A DNA stretch of 64,000 bases from Roseibium limicola (GTDB taxonomy: Bacteria; Pseudomonadota; Alphaproteobacteria; Rhizobiales; Stappiaceae), in assembly GCF_017313085.1 (NCBI RefSeq), contig NZ_JAFLNF010000003.1, positions 434,001 through 498,000 on the forward strand, read 5' to 3'. Position 1 is the first letter of the stretch, and each line of letters opens with the position of its first letter. Positions 56,084 through 64,000 of this stretch are shown here, in pieces. A model generated the notes under the pieces. That model saw only the letters and a list, made by a program, of their open reading frames with translations, was not told the origin of the DNA and made no database searches. Both the position numbers and the translations under genes were made by a program.

Positions 56084-56350
56084 ATCAGATCCCGCAATAA
56101 TTGTATTTTTTAAAATAACAATTCTCAATTTTATTCAGTCATCCGACAAAACATAGCTTTAGATTTCTACTTTTCTAAATCATGGAAATTGAATACAATA
56201 TGATCCTTAAGACGATTTATGATGTTGATTATACTAATAGAAGACGAATTAAAGATTTGAGGTATTGAGTCACCTAGGTTATTTTTATTGAAATTAGGTA
56301 ACCGCCACTTTCCGATAGGCCTCGTGGCCAGTATCGCCGAGAGAGGATCG
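56084..56350. other. AT-rich spacer between the two AraC genes
   Basis: These 267 bp are markedly AT-rich in an otherwise GC-rich window. No gene is seen. Promoter elements for the second AraC gene probably lie here. Confidence 0.6.
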
Positions 56351-57391
56351 ATGCCCCTAGATGGTAAAACCGACTGGGTCGTGAGCAGCCTATTGATAAA
56401 TGCTGGTGCACTGGCTCGGGAAAAAGGTATTAATTGGGGGCACATTCTCGAAAAGCACAACGTCGCCGCAAGCCTTCTTCTGTCTCCCGACAAACATGTA
56501 GGCTTGCGCCAGACGCTCGAGATCCTCAATACTTTAAGTCACTCGGTCTCCGACCCGACATTCATCCTGAACGGCTTTGCCAACCTGCCGATAGGCGTTG
56601 CCGACCTGCTTGACTATGTCGCGGTGTTTGCTCCTGACGCCGGGACCGCACTGCAGAACTGGGCGCGTTATGCACCGCTTTGCAGCAAGGGAATGACTGT
56701 GAGCGTCGAACAGAGCGCCAGCGGTCTTGAGTTGGAGCTATCCATCCCGGTTCGCTTCGGCTCCAATGCCCAAGCCTCCTATGCGCTGATGGGGCTGATG
56801 GCGAACCGGCTTGGCTATATCCTGGGACCGGAAAGCAAACACACGCAAGTCCAGTTCACCTCCGTCAACCCTGGCAATGCTGCATTCCCATTACGTCTCG
56901 GTGGATTTTCCGGCCAGGTGCAATTTGAAACATGCCGCAATCGTATCCTGCTTCCAGACAGAGTGGCCAACATCCCCAACCCACATGCGGACAAGAACCT
57001 GCTGCGATTGATCCACACCGCCGCGACACGTCTTCTGGCGGACGTACAAGAGGACGAGAGCACCATCTCGATGATCTCCGCGAAAATTTCGGAGGGGCTA
57101 CGAGAAGGTCGGCTGTCAATGGAGGCCGTGTCCTCGTCACTGGGATTGTCGCAACGAAGTCTGCAACGGCTACTGGAACAGGAAGGCACAAGCTATCGTG
57201 AAATTCTCGATGACGTGCGAAAATCCAGCGCCGAGCGGTATCTGCTCGACACCCGGTTGGCCGCAAAAGAGATTGCCTATCTCCTAGGGTTTTCGAACAT
57301 CTCCGCGTTTTCCCGCGCCGTCAAAAACTGGTTTGGGATGGCCCCGCGCGATCTTCGCAAACACGCGCTTGAGGACATGGAAGCAGAGTAA
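56351..57391 (+). CDS. AraC-family regulator, second of a tandem pair
   Basis: The protein has 346 residues from ATG 56351, with AGAGG five bases upstream; a start at 56288 would add 21 residues. It shares domain order and many positions with the preceding gene, including NWARYAPL against TWVRYIPV and AAKEIAYLLGFSNISAFSRAVKNWFG against the equivalent C-terminal helices. The two look like an old duplication that has diverged. The likely targets are unknown. Confidence 0.85.
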   Translation: MPLDGKTDWVVSSLLINAGALAREKGINWGHILEKHNVAASLLLSPDKHVGLRQTLEILNTLSHSVSDPTFILNGFANLPIGVADLLDYVAVFAPDAGTALQNWARYAPLCSKGMTVSVEQSASGLELELSIPVRFGSNAQASYALMGLMANRLGYILGPESKHTQVQFTSVNPGNAAFPLRLGGFSGQVQFETCRNRILLPDRVANIPNPHADKNLLRLIHTAATRLLADVQEDESTISMISAKISEGLREGRLSMEAVSSSLGLSQRSLQRLLEQEGTSYREILDDVRKSSAERYLLDTRLAAKEIAYLLGFSNISAFSRAVKNWFGMAPRDLRKHALEDMEAE

Positions 57392-58005
57392 CTCGCAGAG
57401 AGCTAAGCAATCCGATCATCGGCCAGATGCAAACGTGAAGAGGAAAAAGGGGCGCGGGTGCATTTTCGGCAACCCGCGCTTTATCCAACCGCACGTGGGA
57501 GAAACGCGCAGCGCAGTCGACGGCTTTGATGAGACTACGTCCCGCCCGGCAACCGCAAATGGTAGACGTCACCTTGCACATTCCGCTTCCAGGAACGCTA
57601 CTGGCACAGCCTCGGAAGAACAGCCTGATTTTGTGTAGCAAAACATTCAGGTTAAACAGATCGATCGATGGGGCGACACATCTGCATTACTCGAACCTGA
57701 CGGCTTGTTTTTGTTGTCCTCAGCCCGCTTGTTTTCTTATTTCTATAAAGCAGGATAAACAGCTTTCTTCCGCAGCGGTATCTACAAGGATTTCTCTTGA
57801 GAGGGATTGGCAAAAGCACCCATTTCTTTATCGAAATGCGCCATTCTCTTTCGCAGATGTCACTAAACGAAATTTCGTGAAACCCAGAATTGAAAAAAGT
57901 TCAAAATCTTGCGCACGCTCCCAAAGCGCTTCGGGTCGACTTGTAAGCGAGACCCCGCGATCCTACGTTTCACACAACAGTTCAAACGTCCGGTACAAAG
58001 ACACT
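57392..58005. other. 614-bp intergenic region
   Basis: It begins with a terminator-like hairpin (57452-57482). The rest, from about 57640 to 57900, is AT-richer than its surroundings. A plus-strand frame that runs through it into the small membrane gene is judged to be chance. Confidence 0.45.
57452..57482 (+). terminator. Hairpin after the second araC-like gene
   Basis: A perfect 8-bp stem GCGCGGGT / ACCCGCGC, with a 12-base loop able to pair further, is followed by TTTAT. The weak T run makes it a moderate terminator. Confidence 0.45.
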
Positions 58006-58278
58006 ATGGCTCATGACACCTTCTCCCGATTCATCGGCGGCTCACCCGGCCAGGTGATCCTCAGACTGATTTTTCTGTCGTTCGTCGTCGGGATTATCCT
58101 ATCCGCCCTCAGCCTCGACCCGATGTCCCTGGTGGACATGGTCATCAGATTCTTCAACCGTCTGTGGAACATGGGCTTCGACGCTATTCTATCGTTGGGA
58201 CGGTACTTTCTGCTCGGTGCCGTGATCGTCATCCCGCTGTGGCTGATCGGGCGCGTTCTGTCGCTTGGCAAGCGTTAA
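58006..58278 (+). CDS. Small two-helix membrane protein (DUF6460-like)
   Basis: This 90-residue protein starts at ATG 58006. Two hydrophobic segments (about 17-36 and 64-84) flank an amphipathic stretch (MVIRFFNRLWNMGFDAILSLGRYF). The SRFIGGSPGQVILRLIFLSFVVGIILSALSLDP pattern agrees with my memory of the DUF6460 family of alphaproteobacterial inner-membrane proteins. No function is known. It is followed at once by the convergent HDAC-family gene. Confidence 0.65.
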   Translation: MAHDTFSRFIGGSPGQVILRLIFLSFVVGIILSALSLDPMSLVDMVIRFFNRLWNMGFDAILSLGRYFLLGAVIVIPLWLIGRVLSLGKR

Positions 58279-58281
58279 GTC

Positions 58282-59235
58282 TCAGAACCGTATCAACTGA
58301 GACTGTTTCGCGGCAGAAGACTGCCCCTCCTGACGCAGGGCTTGGGCCATTGTCCGGTGCAGGCCCGCATGCCGTTCTGCCAACTCGCTGATGTCGGTGG
58401 AATACCCCCCGCCAAGCACACCGGCGATGGGCAGGCCTTGCCGTCTGACGCGATCAATCACGATCCGGTTGCGCCGTAGCAAGCCCTCCCGCGTCAAGGA
58501 CAGGCGCCCGAGACGATCACCTTCCCACGGATCGACGCCAGCGTTGAAGAACACAATGTCGAAGGGCCCTGCGCTGAACGCCTTCTCCATCGCCGGAGCC
58601 AGAGCTTCCAGATACCCCTCGTCATCAAGACCATCAGGCAGAGCAACATCGAGCGAAGATGGGACTTTTTGCATCGGGTAATTTTTCTCTGCATGCAATG
58701 AAAGAGTGAATACGCTGGGATCTCCTGTGAAGATTTCCGCAGTGCCGTCACCCTGATGGACATCCAGATCGATCACCAGCGCCCTGTCGATAACGCCATC
58801 GGCTTGCATCACCCGTATGGCCACAGCCACATCATTGAAGACACAAAAGCCAGCACCCTGCTTTCGACGCGCATGATGGCTGCCGCCAGCCGTGTTCGCA
58901 GCCATCCCGTAAGACAACGCCAGATAGCCGGCAAGCACGGTCCCTGCAGTCGCACAGCGCGCACGCAAGGCGACATCCGGTTTCATCGGAAAGCCGATGT
59001 CACGCGCGATCCTATCTGGCACTCGGCAGTCCAGAACGGCATCGACATAGGCCGGATCATGGGCCAGGGCCAGCCACTCGAAAGGCGCTACACGGGGCTT
59101 GAAAAACGTGCCATTCATCAAATCGCCGTCAGCGCGCAGGATCTCCGCCACAGCACGAAACTTGTCCATGGGAAAGCGATGGCCATCAGGCAATGTGGCG
59201 CAGTAGGCGGGGTGATGCACAATCGGAAAGCTCAT
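58282..59235 (-). CDS. Histone-deacetylase-family hydrolase
   Basis: The protein has 317 residues from ATG 59235; a longer frame to 59412 overlaps the divergent MATE gene and is rejected. The catalytic pair His120/His121 is in NTAGGSHHARRKQGAGFCVFND. The zinc ligands are Asp158 and His160 in DLDVHQGDGT and Asp235 in NAGVDPWEGD, and Tyr278 is in GGGYST. Bacterial members deacetylate small molecules such as acetylpolyamines or acetoin. It diverges from a MATE exporter by about 120 bp. The substrate is not deducible. Confidence 0.93.
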   Translation of the reverse strand: MSFPIVHHPAYCATLPDGHRFPMDKFRAVAEILRADGDLMNGTFFKPRVAPFEWLALAHDPAYVDAVLDCRVPDRIARDIGFPMKPDVALRARCATAGTVLAGYLALSYGMAANTAGGSHHARRKQGAGFCVFNDVAVAIRVMQADGVIDRALVIDLDVHQGDGTAEIFTGDPSVFTLSLHAEKNYPMQKVPSSLDVALPDGLDDEGYLEALAPAMEKAFSAGPFDIVFFNAGVDPWEGDRLGRLSLTREGLLRRNRIVIDRVRRQGLPIAGVLGGGYSTDISELAERHAGLHRTMAQALRQEGQSSAAKQSQLIRF

Positions 59236-59356
59236 ACGCGAGACCATATAGGCTTGTCGATCCGCCAGGAAAGGCATAGAGGCAAGTGTTCCCATTCGAG
59301 CGACCTGCCCGCCGATATTTTCCCAGCTGATTTCTGCTGCCCGCCCAGAGCCTGAC

Positions 59357-60706
59357 ATGACCCAGCCAAACGCCAAGTCCGACACCTCCCGCGCCTTCGA
59401 CATCAGCCACACAGGCGTCCTGAAAATCGCACTGCCGATGACACTGGCTTATCTGTCGACGCCCATCCTCGGCATCGTCGATACAGCGGTGATCGGTCGC
59501 CTTGGGGACGCCGCACTGCTTGGCGGAATTGCGGTTGCAAGCATTCTGTTCGATCTGGTGTTCACGACGTTCAACTTCTTGAGGTCTGGAACGACTGCGC
59601 TTACCGCCCAGGCCTTTGGCGCTGACGGCAAACGGGAAATCAAGGCTTCTCTACTGCGCGCATTGCTTATCGCAGCTCTCGCTGGAACGGCCGTCGTCGT
59701 GCTTCACGTCGCCCTTCTGGATTTCGGTCTGACGCTGATCGGCGGCAGTGCTGACGTTCAATCCGCCGCCCGACGATACTTCGAAGTCCGGATTTACTCC
59801 GCGCCTCTGATGCTGGCGAATTACGCCATTCTGGGATGGCTCCTGGGGCTTGGCCGCGCCGGAACCGGCCTGTTTCTTCAAACCGTTCTGAACGGGCTGA
59901 ATGTCGCCCTGTCCATCTACTTCGTCATTGGCCTGGAATGGTCGGTCGAAGGCGCTGCCTGGGCGACGGTTGCCAGTGAATGTCTTGCCTGCCTGCTGGG
60001 GCTTGCTCTGGTGAAGGCGGTTGGCCGCGGTGGGGCCTGGCCGACGTGGAGCGAGGTGATCGACAAGACCGCTCTGCGGCGCATGATGGCTGTCAATCGC
60101 GACATCATGATCCGGTCCTTCACCTTGCTGTTTGCTTTCACATTCTTCACCCAGCGCTCTGCGGCTCAGGGCGACGGCATCCTCGCCGCCAATGCGATTC
60201 TGGAGAAGTTTTTCCTGGTCGGAGGCTATTTCCTCGATGGCCTTGCCACGGCGGCAGAACAGCTGGCAGGGCGCGCTGTCGGGGCACGCTATCGGCCCGC
60301 CTTCGACAAGGCTGTGCGCATCACGGCAATCTGGAGCTTTTTACTGGCCGGGCTTCTGGCTGCGTTTTACCTCGGTTTCGGCAGCTCACTGGTGCGGATG
60401 ATGACTGTGTCAGAAGATGTCCGCCAGATCGCCTATACCTATCTGCCCTGGGCGGCGATCACGCCCTTGTGCGGGGTGCTGGCCTTTCAGATGGATGGCG
60501 TCTTCATCGGTGCAACCTGGTCCAGGGACATGCGCAACATGATGCTGGTCTCTCTGCTCGTCTTTATCATCGCCTATTTCTCCCTGTTCCCGCTGCTGCA
60601 GAACCACGGACTCTGGCTGGCACTTGAGATTTTTCTGGGCGCGCGAGGCTTGTCTCTGCTGATGATCTGCAGCCGACGCCGGAACGAGACGTTCGCCCCG
60701 GCGTAA
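59357..60706 (+). CDS. MATE-family multidrug/metabolite exporter (DinF-like)
   Basis: This 449-residue protein has 12 membrane helices in two six-helix halves. PMTLAYLSTPILGIVDTAVIGRLGD in the first helix and FNFLRSGTTALTAQAFGA are typical of the DinF branch of MATE transporters, which expel cations and small molecules using Na+ or H+. The start ATG 59357 has a weak ribosome-binding site. It is divergent from the deacetylase and convergent with pyrD, with only about 14 bp between their stops. Confidence 0.92.
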   Translation: MTQPNAKSDTSRAFDISHTGVLKIALPMTLAYLSTPILGIVDTAVIGRLGDAALLGGIAVASILFDLVFTTFNFLRSGTTALTAQAFGADGKREIKASLLRALLIAALAGTAVVVLHVALLDFGLTLIGGSADVQSAARRYFEVRIYSAPLMLANYAILGWLLGLGRAGTGLFLQTVLNGLNVALSIYFVIGLEWSVEGAAWATVASECLACLLGLALVKAVGRGGAWPTWSEVIDKTALRRMMAVNRDIMIRSFTLLFAFTFFTQRSAAQGDGILAANAILEKFFLVGGYFLDGLATAAEQLAGRAVGARYRPAFDKAVRITAIWSFLLAGLLAAFYLGFGSSLVRMMTVSEDVRQIAYTYLPWAAITPLCGVLAFQMDGVFIGATWSRDMRNMMLVSLLVFIIAYFSLFPLLQNHGLWLALEIFLGARGLSLLMICSRRRNETFAPA

Positions 60707-60719
60707 GCCTCCAAGATCC

Positions 60720-61820
60720 TCAATCTGAGGGATCAAGATTGGCCCAGGCATCCAGATTTCTGTCACGGGCCTCGCGCAGATTTGCAAGACCATGCTGATC
60801 GAGCTTGGCGGACAGCCCCGTCAGAATTTCTCCGATCAGCCCTGTTCCCTTGTAGGTAAGCGCAGAATAGACCTGCAGCAGATCCGCACCCGCCGTGATC
60901 TTGGTCCAAGCACTTTCCGCACTGTCGATGCCGCCGACCCCGATAATTGGCAGCTGCGGTCCGGCCAACTTGCGCGCCTTGGCAAGCATGATGGTCGATC
61001 GACGGAACACCGGCCGTCCGGACAGACCACCGGCCTCCTCCGTATGGTTGGTTGACTTCAAGCCAGCACGCGACAAGGTGGTGTTGGAGACGATCAACCC
61101 CTCCAGCCCCTTGGCAAGAACCTCCTCGACGATCTCTGCCAACTCTTCTTCCAGAACATCCGGAGCGATTTTCAGCAGGACGGGGACATGCCGGCCTATG
61201 ACCTGAGTGCGTTCGTCTCTTGCAGAAATGACCGCGGTTAAAAGTTCTGCCAGAGCAGTGCGCGCCTGCAGATTGCGCAATCCTGGCGTGTTGGGCGAAG
61301 ACACGTTGACGGTGAAATAGCTGGCGAGATCCGCGAAGGCATGAATGCCAGCAACATAGTCGGCAACCCGGTCGCTCGCGTCCTTGTTGGCGCCGACATT
61401 GACCCCGACGACTCCTCTCTGGCTCGGACGACCTTCCAACCGGGATCTCAGTGCCTGATGCCCTGCATTGTTGAAGCCATAACGATTGATGACCCCCTCA
61501 TCGGCCTTGAGCCGGAAGACACGCGGGCGCGGATTTCCTGCCTGTGCGCGCGGCGTGACCGAACCAACTTCAGTGTAGCCGAATCCCAGATGAAGCAGAG
61601 CGTCAGGGACTTCACCATTCTTGTCGAAACCGGCGGCCATACCGAGGGGATTGGGAAAGCGCAAGTCCCACAGAGCAGTCTCAAGGCGCGGATCCGCTGG
61701 CTTTGCAGCTGATCCGCCCAGTCCTGCCTTGAGGGCCTTGATCGTCACGCTGTGGGCCGTCTCCGCGTCCATTTGATGCAAGAGGCCAAGGCCGAGTTTT
61801 TGCACGAGAGGGAAAATCAT
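60720..61820 (-). CDS. pyrD: Dihydroorotate dehydrogenase (quinone), class 2
   Basis: The 366-residue flavoenzyme has the class 2 N-terminal membrane-contact helix (PLVQKLGLGLLHQMDAETAH) and the catalytic Ser in NVSSPNTPGLRNLQ. FMN-binding stretches include NPLGMAAGFDKNG and IIGVGGIDSAESAW. It oxidises dihydroorotate to orotate with quinone, the fourth step of pyrimidine synthesis. Its start overlaps the end of the DUF952 gene by four bases (61817-61820). Confidence 0.96.
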   Translation of the reverse strand: MIFPLVQKLGLGLLHQMDAETAHSVTIKALKAGLGGSAAKPADPRLETALWDLRFPNPLGMAAGFDKNGEVPDALLHLGFGYTEVGSVTPRAQAGNPRPRVFRLKADEGVINRYGFNNAGHQALRSRLEGRPSQRGVVGVNVGANKDASDRVADYVAGIHAFADLASYFTVNVSSPNTPGLRNLQARTALAELLTAVISARDERTQVIGRHVPVLLKIAPDVLEEELAEIVEEVLAKGLEGLIVSNTTLSRAGLKSTNHTEEAGGLSGRPVFRRSTIMLAKARKLAGPQLPIIGVGGIDSAESAWTKITAGADLLQVYSALTYKGTGLIGEILTGLSAKLDQHGLANLREARDRNLDAWANLDPSD

Positions 61821-62161
61821 TGCGTGAGGTCCGGAAACTGATGGGCGCCGTCAGCATCGATCGGCAAGGGTTTCACCCACACCGCCAGGGCGGGGTCGAG
61901 CGAAGCATAAAGATGCGGGAACAGCGCTCCGCCTCTGGAGGTTTCCCACTTCAGGTCCGGGCCAAGGGTCTCGGCATCAAATGCCGCCAAAAGCAGGTTC
62001 GACTGGCCAACAAAATGCTTCGATGCGGTTTCCCGAACCTGGCCGGCATTGGAGAAATGGATAAACCCATCGGCGAGGTCCACCGGGGCCCCGGCAAATT
62101 CACCGGCAGCCAGTGCCGCATTCCAGAGAGGTTCCGGTAGGATCTTGTAAATCAGACGCAT
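61817..62161 (-). CDS. DUF952-family protein
   Basis: The protein has 114 residues. LIYKILPEPLWNAA, DLADGFIHFSNAGQVRETASKHF and the PHLYASLDPALAVWVKPLP ending are the family pattern. The fold is thought to be related to glutathione S-transferase-like or ADP-ribosyl-binding small proteins, and no activity is established. It precedes and overlaps pyrD, as seen in many alphaproteobacteria, suggesting co-expression. Confidence 0.9.
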   Translation of the reverse strand: MRLIYKILPEPLWNAALAAGEFAGAPVDLADGFIHFSNAGQVRETASKHFVGQSNLLLAAFDAETLGPDLKWETSRGGALFPHLYASLDPALAVWVKPLPIDADGAHQFPDLTQ

Positions 62162-62367
62162 AGCCCAGCCTTTCGCCGCGAAAACCGGGGCGCGCTGCCC
62201 CGTAGAAGCGGGCGGACCCTACAGCCCAGAGCCTGCCAGCTCAAGCCGGGCGGCTCACCGCTGGACGGTTTTCAGGAATTTAAGCTTTTGACAGCCTTTT
62301 TCCCGGAACACATAGTCCGAGAAAAGGGATATATTCCTGTCAGCAAGTGGGTAAGTGGAGACGAACC

Positions 62368-63012
62368 ATGCTGTCCCATGAACAGATCTGGGCCGCCATC
62401 GATGCTCTGGCAAAACGCCATGGTCTGACCTCATCGGGTCTGGCCAAGCGTGCCGGACTGGATCCGACCACGTTTAATCCGTCAAAACGGTTTGCCGGAG
62501 ACGGGCGCCCGCGTTGGCCGTCGACCGAGTCGCTGTCAAAGATTCTGGAAGCAACCGGCGAATCCGTCGGGCGATTTGTTGCCGGGCTGGACCCTGAAGA
62601 GCGTACAGTGACCGCCAGACCGGAGGCCTTCGCCGGCATTCCAGTTGCCGCCTTCTCGTCCGAAGCGGATGCCGACTTCGATGCCAAGGGAGCCCCGACC
62701 GGCCCTGCCTGGGAACCGCTGACCCTGCCCCCGCGCAAGGCAGACAAACTCTTTGCGCTGAGCGTCGAGGGCGATGGCTTGCTGCCCGTCTATCGGCACG
62801 GGGATGTGGTGGTGATCAGCCGCAAGACCCCGGTTCGGACCGGCGACAGAGTGGTGGTCAAACCAAAGAACAGTCAAATGACCCTGCTGTGTCTGGAACA
62901 TCGCACTGCAAAGGCGTATGTCTTCAAAGCCTTGAGTGGAGCTTCCGCTCGCTTGCAATTGGGTCACGAGGACGTCGACTGGATGGGCCGCATCGTATGG
63001 GCGAGCCAATAG
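62368..63012 (+). CDS. S24 (LexA/phage repressor)-like regulator without the catalytic serine
   Basis: The protein has 214 residues from ATG 62368, with GTGGAG upstream; a start at 62347 would add seven. The N-terminal helix-turn-helix (HGLTSSGLAKRAGLDPTTFNPS) is followed by a linker and an S24-like beta domain. The usual G-D-S-M-x-P motif is here G-D-G-L-L-P (135-140), so the nucleophile Ser is Gly137. The GD after it is kept (RHGDVVVIS). Autocleavage is therefore unlikely, and the domain may serve dimerisation or ligand binding. The SNase-like gene starts 22 bp downstream. Confidence 0.85.
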   Translation: MLSHEQIWAAIDALAKRHGLTSSGLAKRAGLDPTTFNPSKRFAGDGRPRWPSTESLSKILEATGESVGRFVAGLDPEERTVTARPEAFAGIPVAAFSSEADADFDAKGAPTGPAWEPLTLPPRKADKLFALSVEGDGLLPVYRHGDVVVISRKTPVRTGDRVVVKPKNSQMTLLCLEHRTAKAYVFKALSGASARLQLGHEDVDWMGRIVWASQ

Positions 63013-63034
63013 AGCCGGGAACGAAAGCCGAGAC

Positions 63035-63970
63035 ATGCCACCACGCGCCATAGCCTTGCCGGTACTGCTTTTGGTCGTGGCTGGTAGTGCTGTCGCCTGG
63101 CTGAAGCTGGCCCCACCGCCTGCGGTTCCAGAGACGTCTTCTGCCGAACACAATGCGTCATCGACGTTCCTGACAGCTTCGCGCAAGCGCCCTGAGGTCG
63201 CGGCGCCTCGTGAGCAGGACCAGCCAGCCTCGGCTGCACCGCTCCCACATTACCTGCGCAACGTCGCACCGAGTGGCATCCCCGCCCCTGAAGTATCCGG
63301 CCCGCTCTTGCGGGTTGAGGCCCGGCTGCCCGAGATCCGACAACCAGAGCCCGAAGCCTTGCCGACGACCGGAGACCTGATCGTCATTCGTCGGCCTCAA
63401 GTGGTTTCAGCCGGAACCCTGACCGGTAACCACCTCACCCTGCACCTTGCCCATGTCGACGCGCTTGCCAGTAAGGACACTTGCCCATCGGACCTGGGTA
63501 CAGACTGGCCATGCGGGGCACTGGCGCGCACAGCGCTGCGGGCAGTGGTACGGATCTATGCTGTAACCTGCAAGAAAACAGCAGATATAGGGGAGCGCGA
63601 AATCAGCGCCATCTGCGAGCGCGGACCGCTGAACCTGAGCCGCTGGCTCGTCGAATACGGCTGGGCAGTGCCCGATGACACTGCCCCTGAAGATTACACT
63701 GAGCTGGCAGCGGTCGCCAAAGAAGAAGGCAGAGGCCAGTGGAAACGAGACTGGGAACCGCTTCTGGTCGATTCCGATGAGGCCGACACCTATGCCGAAG
63801 AGCAACCACAAGCGAAGTCTTCTGGATCAAGTTCTGTGTCAGAAGGCGGCGACGCGGATCTCTATCTGGACAGCCTGTCCCAACTTGAAATGCTGCCCAG
63901 CCGAAATGCTTTGCCTGAAGCAGTTGCCACCGGGGGCTCTAGCCAGAACAACGCAGAACTGAACCAATAA
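63035..63970 (+). CDS. Membrane-anchored SNase-like protein with degenerate active site
   Basis: The protein has 311 residues from ATG 63035; a longer in-frame start at 62936 overlaps the preceding gene. It has an N-terminal signal anchor (about 6-24), a Pro/Ala-rich linker, and an SNase-like (TNase) domain at about 125-245. The family motif I-D-A-P-E is here VDALA (141-145), and the Arg of the later D-x-x-G-R motif is missing, so nuclease activity is doubtful. Two Cys pairs (150/160 and 179/194) could form disulfides in the periplasm. The acidic tail is low-complexity. It is probably co-transcribed with the S24-like gene. Confidence 0.75.
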   Translation: MPPRAIALPVLLLVVAGSAVAWLKLAPPPAVPETSSAEHNASSTFLTASRKRPEVAAPREQDQPASAAPLPHYLRNVAPSGIPAPEVSGPLLRVEARLPEIRQPEPEALPTTGDLIVIRRPQVVSAGTLTGNHLTLHLAHVDALASKDTCPSDLGTDWPCGALARTALRAVVRIYAVTCKKTADIGEREISAICERGPLNLSRWLVEYGWAVPDDTAPEDYTELAAVAKEEGRGQWKRDWEPLLVDSDEADTYAEEQPQAKSSGSSSVSEGGDADLYLDSLSQLEMLPSRNALPEAVATGGSSQNNAELNQ

Positions 63971-64000
63971 ACCGTCGGCCGGTGCGAAGGCCCGCTTTAC

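Noticed and set aside
57526-58005. 160-residue N-terminal extension of the small membrane protein
   Set aside because: It is Ser/Arg-rich and unlike the family; the proper start is ATG 58006.
1-64000. tRNA, rRNA, CRISPR or insertion sequences
   Set aside because: I looked for T-loop-like GGTTCGAATCC, regularly spaced repeats and transposase motifs and found none convincing.

Overview
The window is about 64 kb of GC-rich chromosome from an alphaproteobacterium. The gene set points to Hyphomicrobiales, perhaps Stappiaceae (the Roseibium/Labrenzia group), but that family name is an inference from style and content. Supporting signs are a C4-pathway 5-aminolevulinate synthase, a FixJ/FixK plus cbb3 oxidase (fixNOQP-GHIS) oxygen regulon, a PodJ-like polarity protein, and the many GTG starts and ATGA or TGATG overlaps. 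I saw no rRNA, tRNA, CRISPR array, insertion sequence or prophage. Most of the window looks like stable chromosomal backbone.

Region 1 (1-5.5 kb): a LysR regulator, cut by the window edge, is divergent from an EgtD-like methyltransferase overlapping an MFS exporter. UDP-glucose dehydrogenase and 3-dehydroquinase follow. Region 2 (5.7-21 kb) is a respiratory and heme island: a CheY-like regulator, hemA, ccoS-I-H-G and ccoP-Q-O-N on the minus strand, a six-Asp-box beta-propeller protein, hemN, a FixK-type regulator and FixJ. A perfect FNR/FixK box lies upstream of ccoN and a one-mismatch box lies between the propeller gene and hemN. FixL is not in the window. Region 3 (21.6-33.5 kb): an aminotransferase, a CrbS/CrbR-type two-component pair, YjbQ, a thioesterase-like protein, an exported coiled-coil protein, a DsbA-fold isomerase and an ATP-dependent DNA ligase.

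Region 4 (31.8-41.4 kb) holds the four parts of the ligase-associated DNA repair set (ligase, MBL-fold exonuclease, Lhr-type helicase, PdeM phosphoesterase). They are split by a DEAD-box RNA helicase, a glyoxalase-fold gene and an NTF2-like gene. Region 5 (41.4-48 kb): a TauE exporter with its TIGR02186 partner, then a very large PodJ-like protein. Region 6 (48-57.4 kb) is a beta-oxidation cluster: a MerR regulator, acyl-CoA dehydrogenase, GST, thiolase and the FadB-type multifunctional protein, followed by two AraC paralogues. A promoter and inverted-repeat operator are visible upstream of the dehydrogenase. Region 7 (57.4-64 kb): a small membrane protein, a histone-deacetylase-family hydrolase divergent from a MATE exporter, pyrD with a DUF952 gene, and an S24-like regulator next to an SNase-like protein. 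The last two both appear to have lost catalytic residues.

The less familiar modules are the methyltransferase-exporter pair, the propeller protein beside an FNR-like box, the degenerate S24/SNase pair, and the double inverted-repeat region upstream of hemA.
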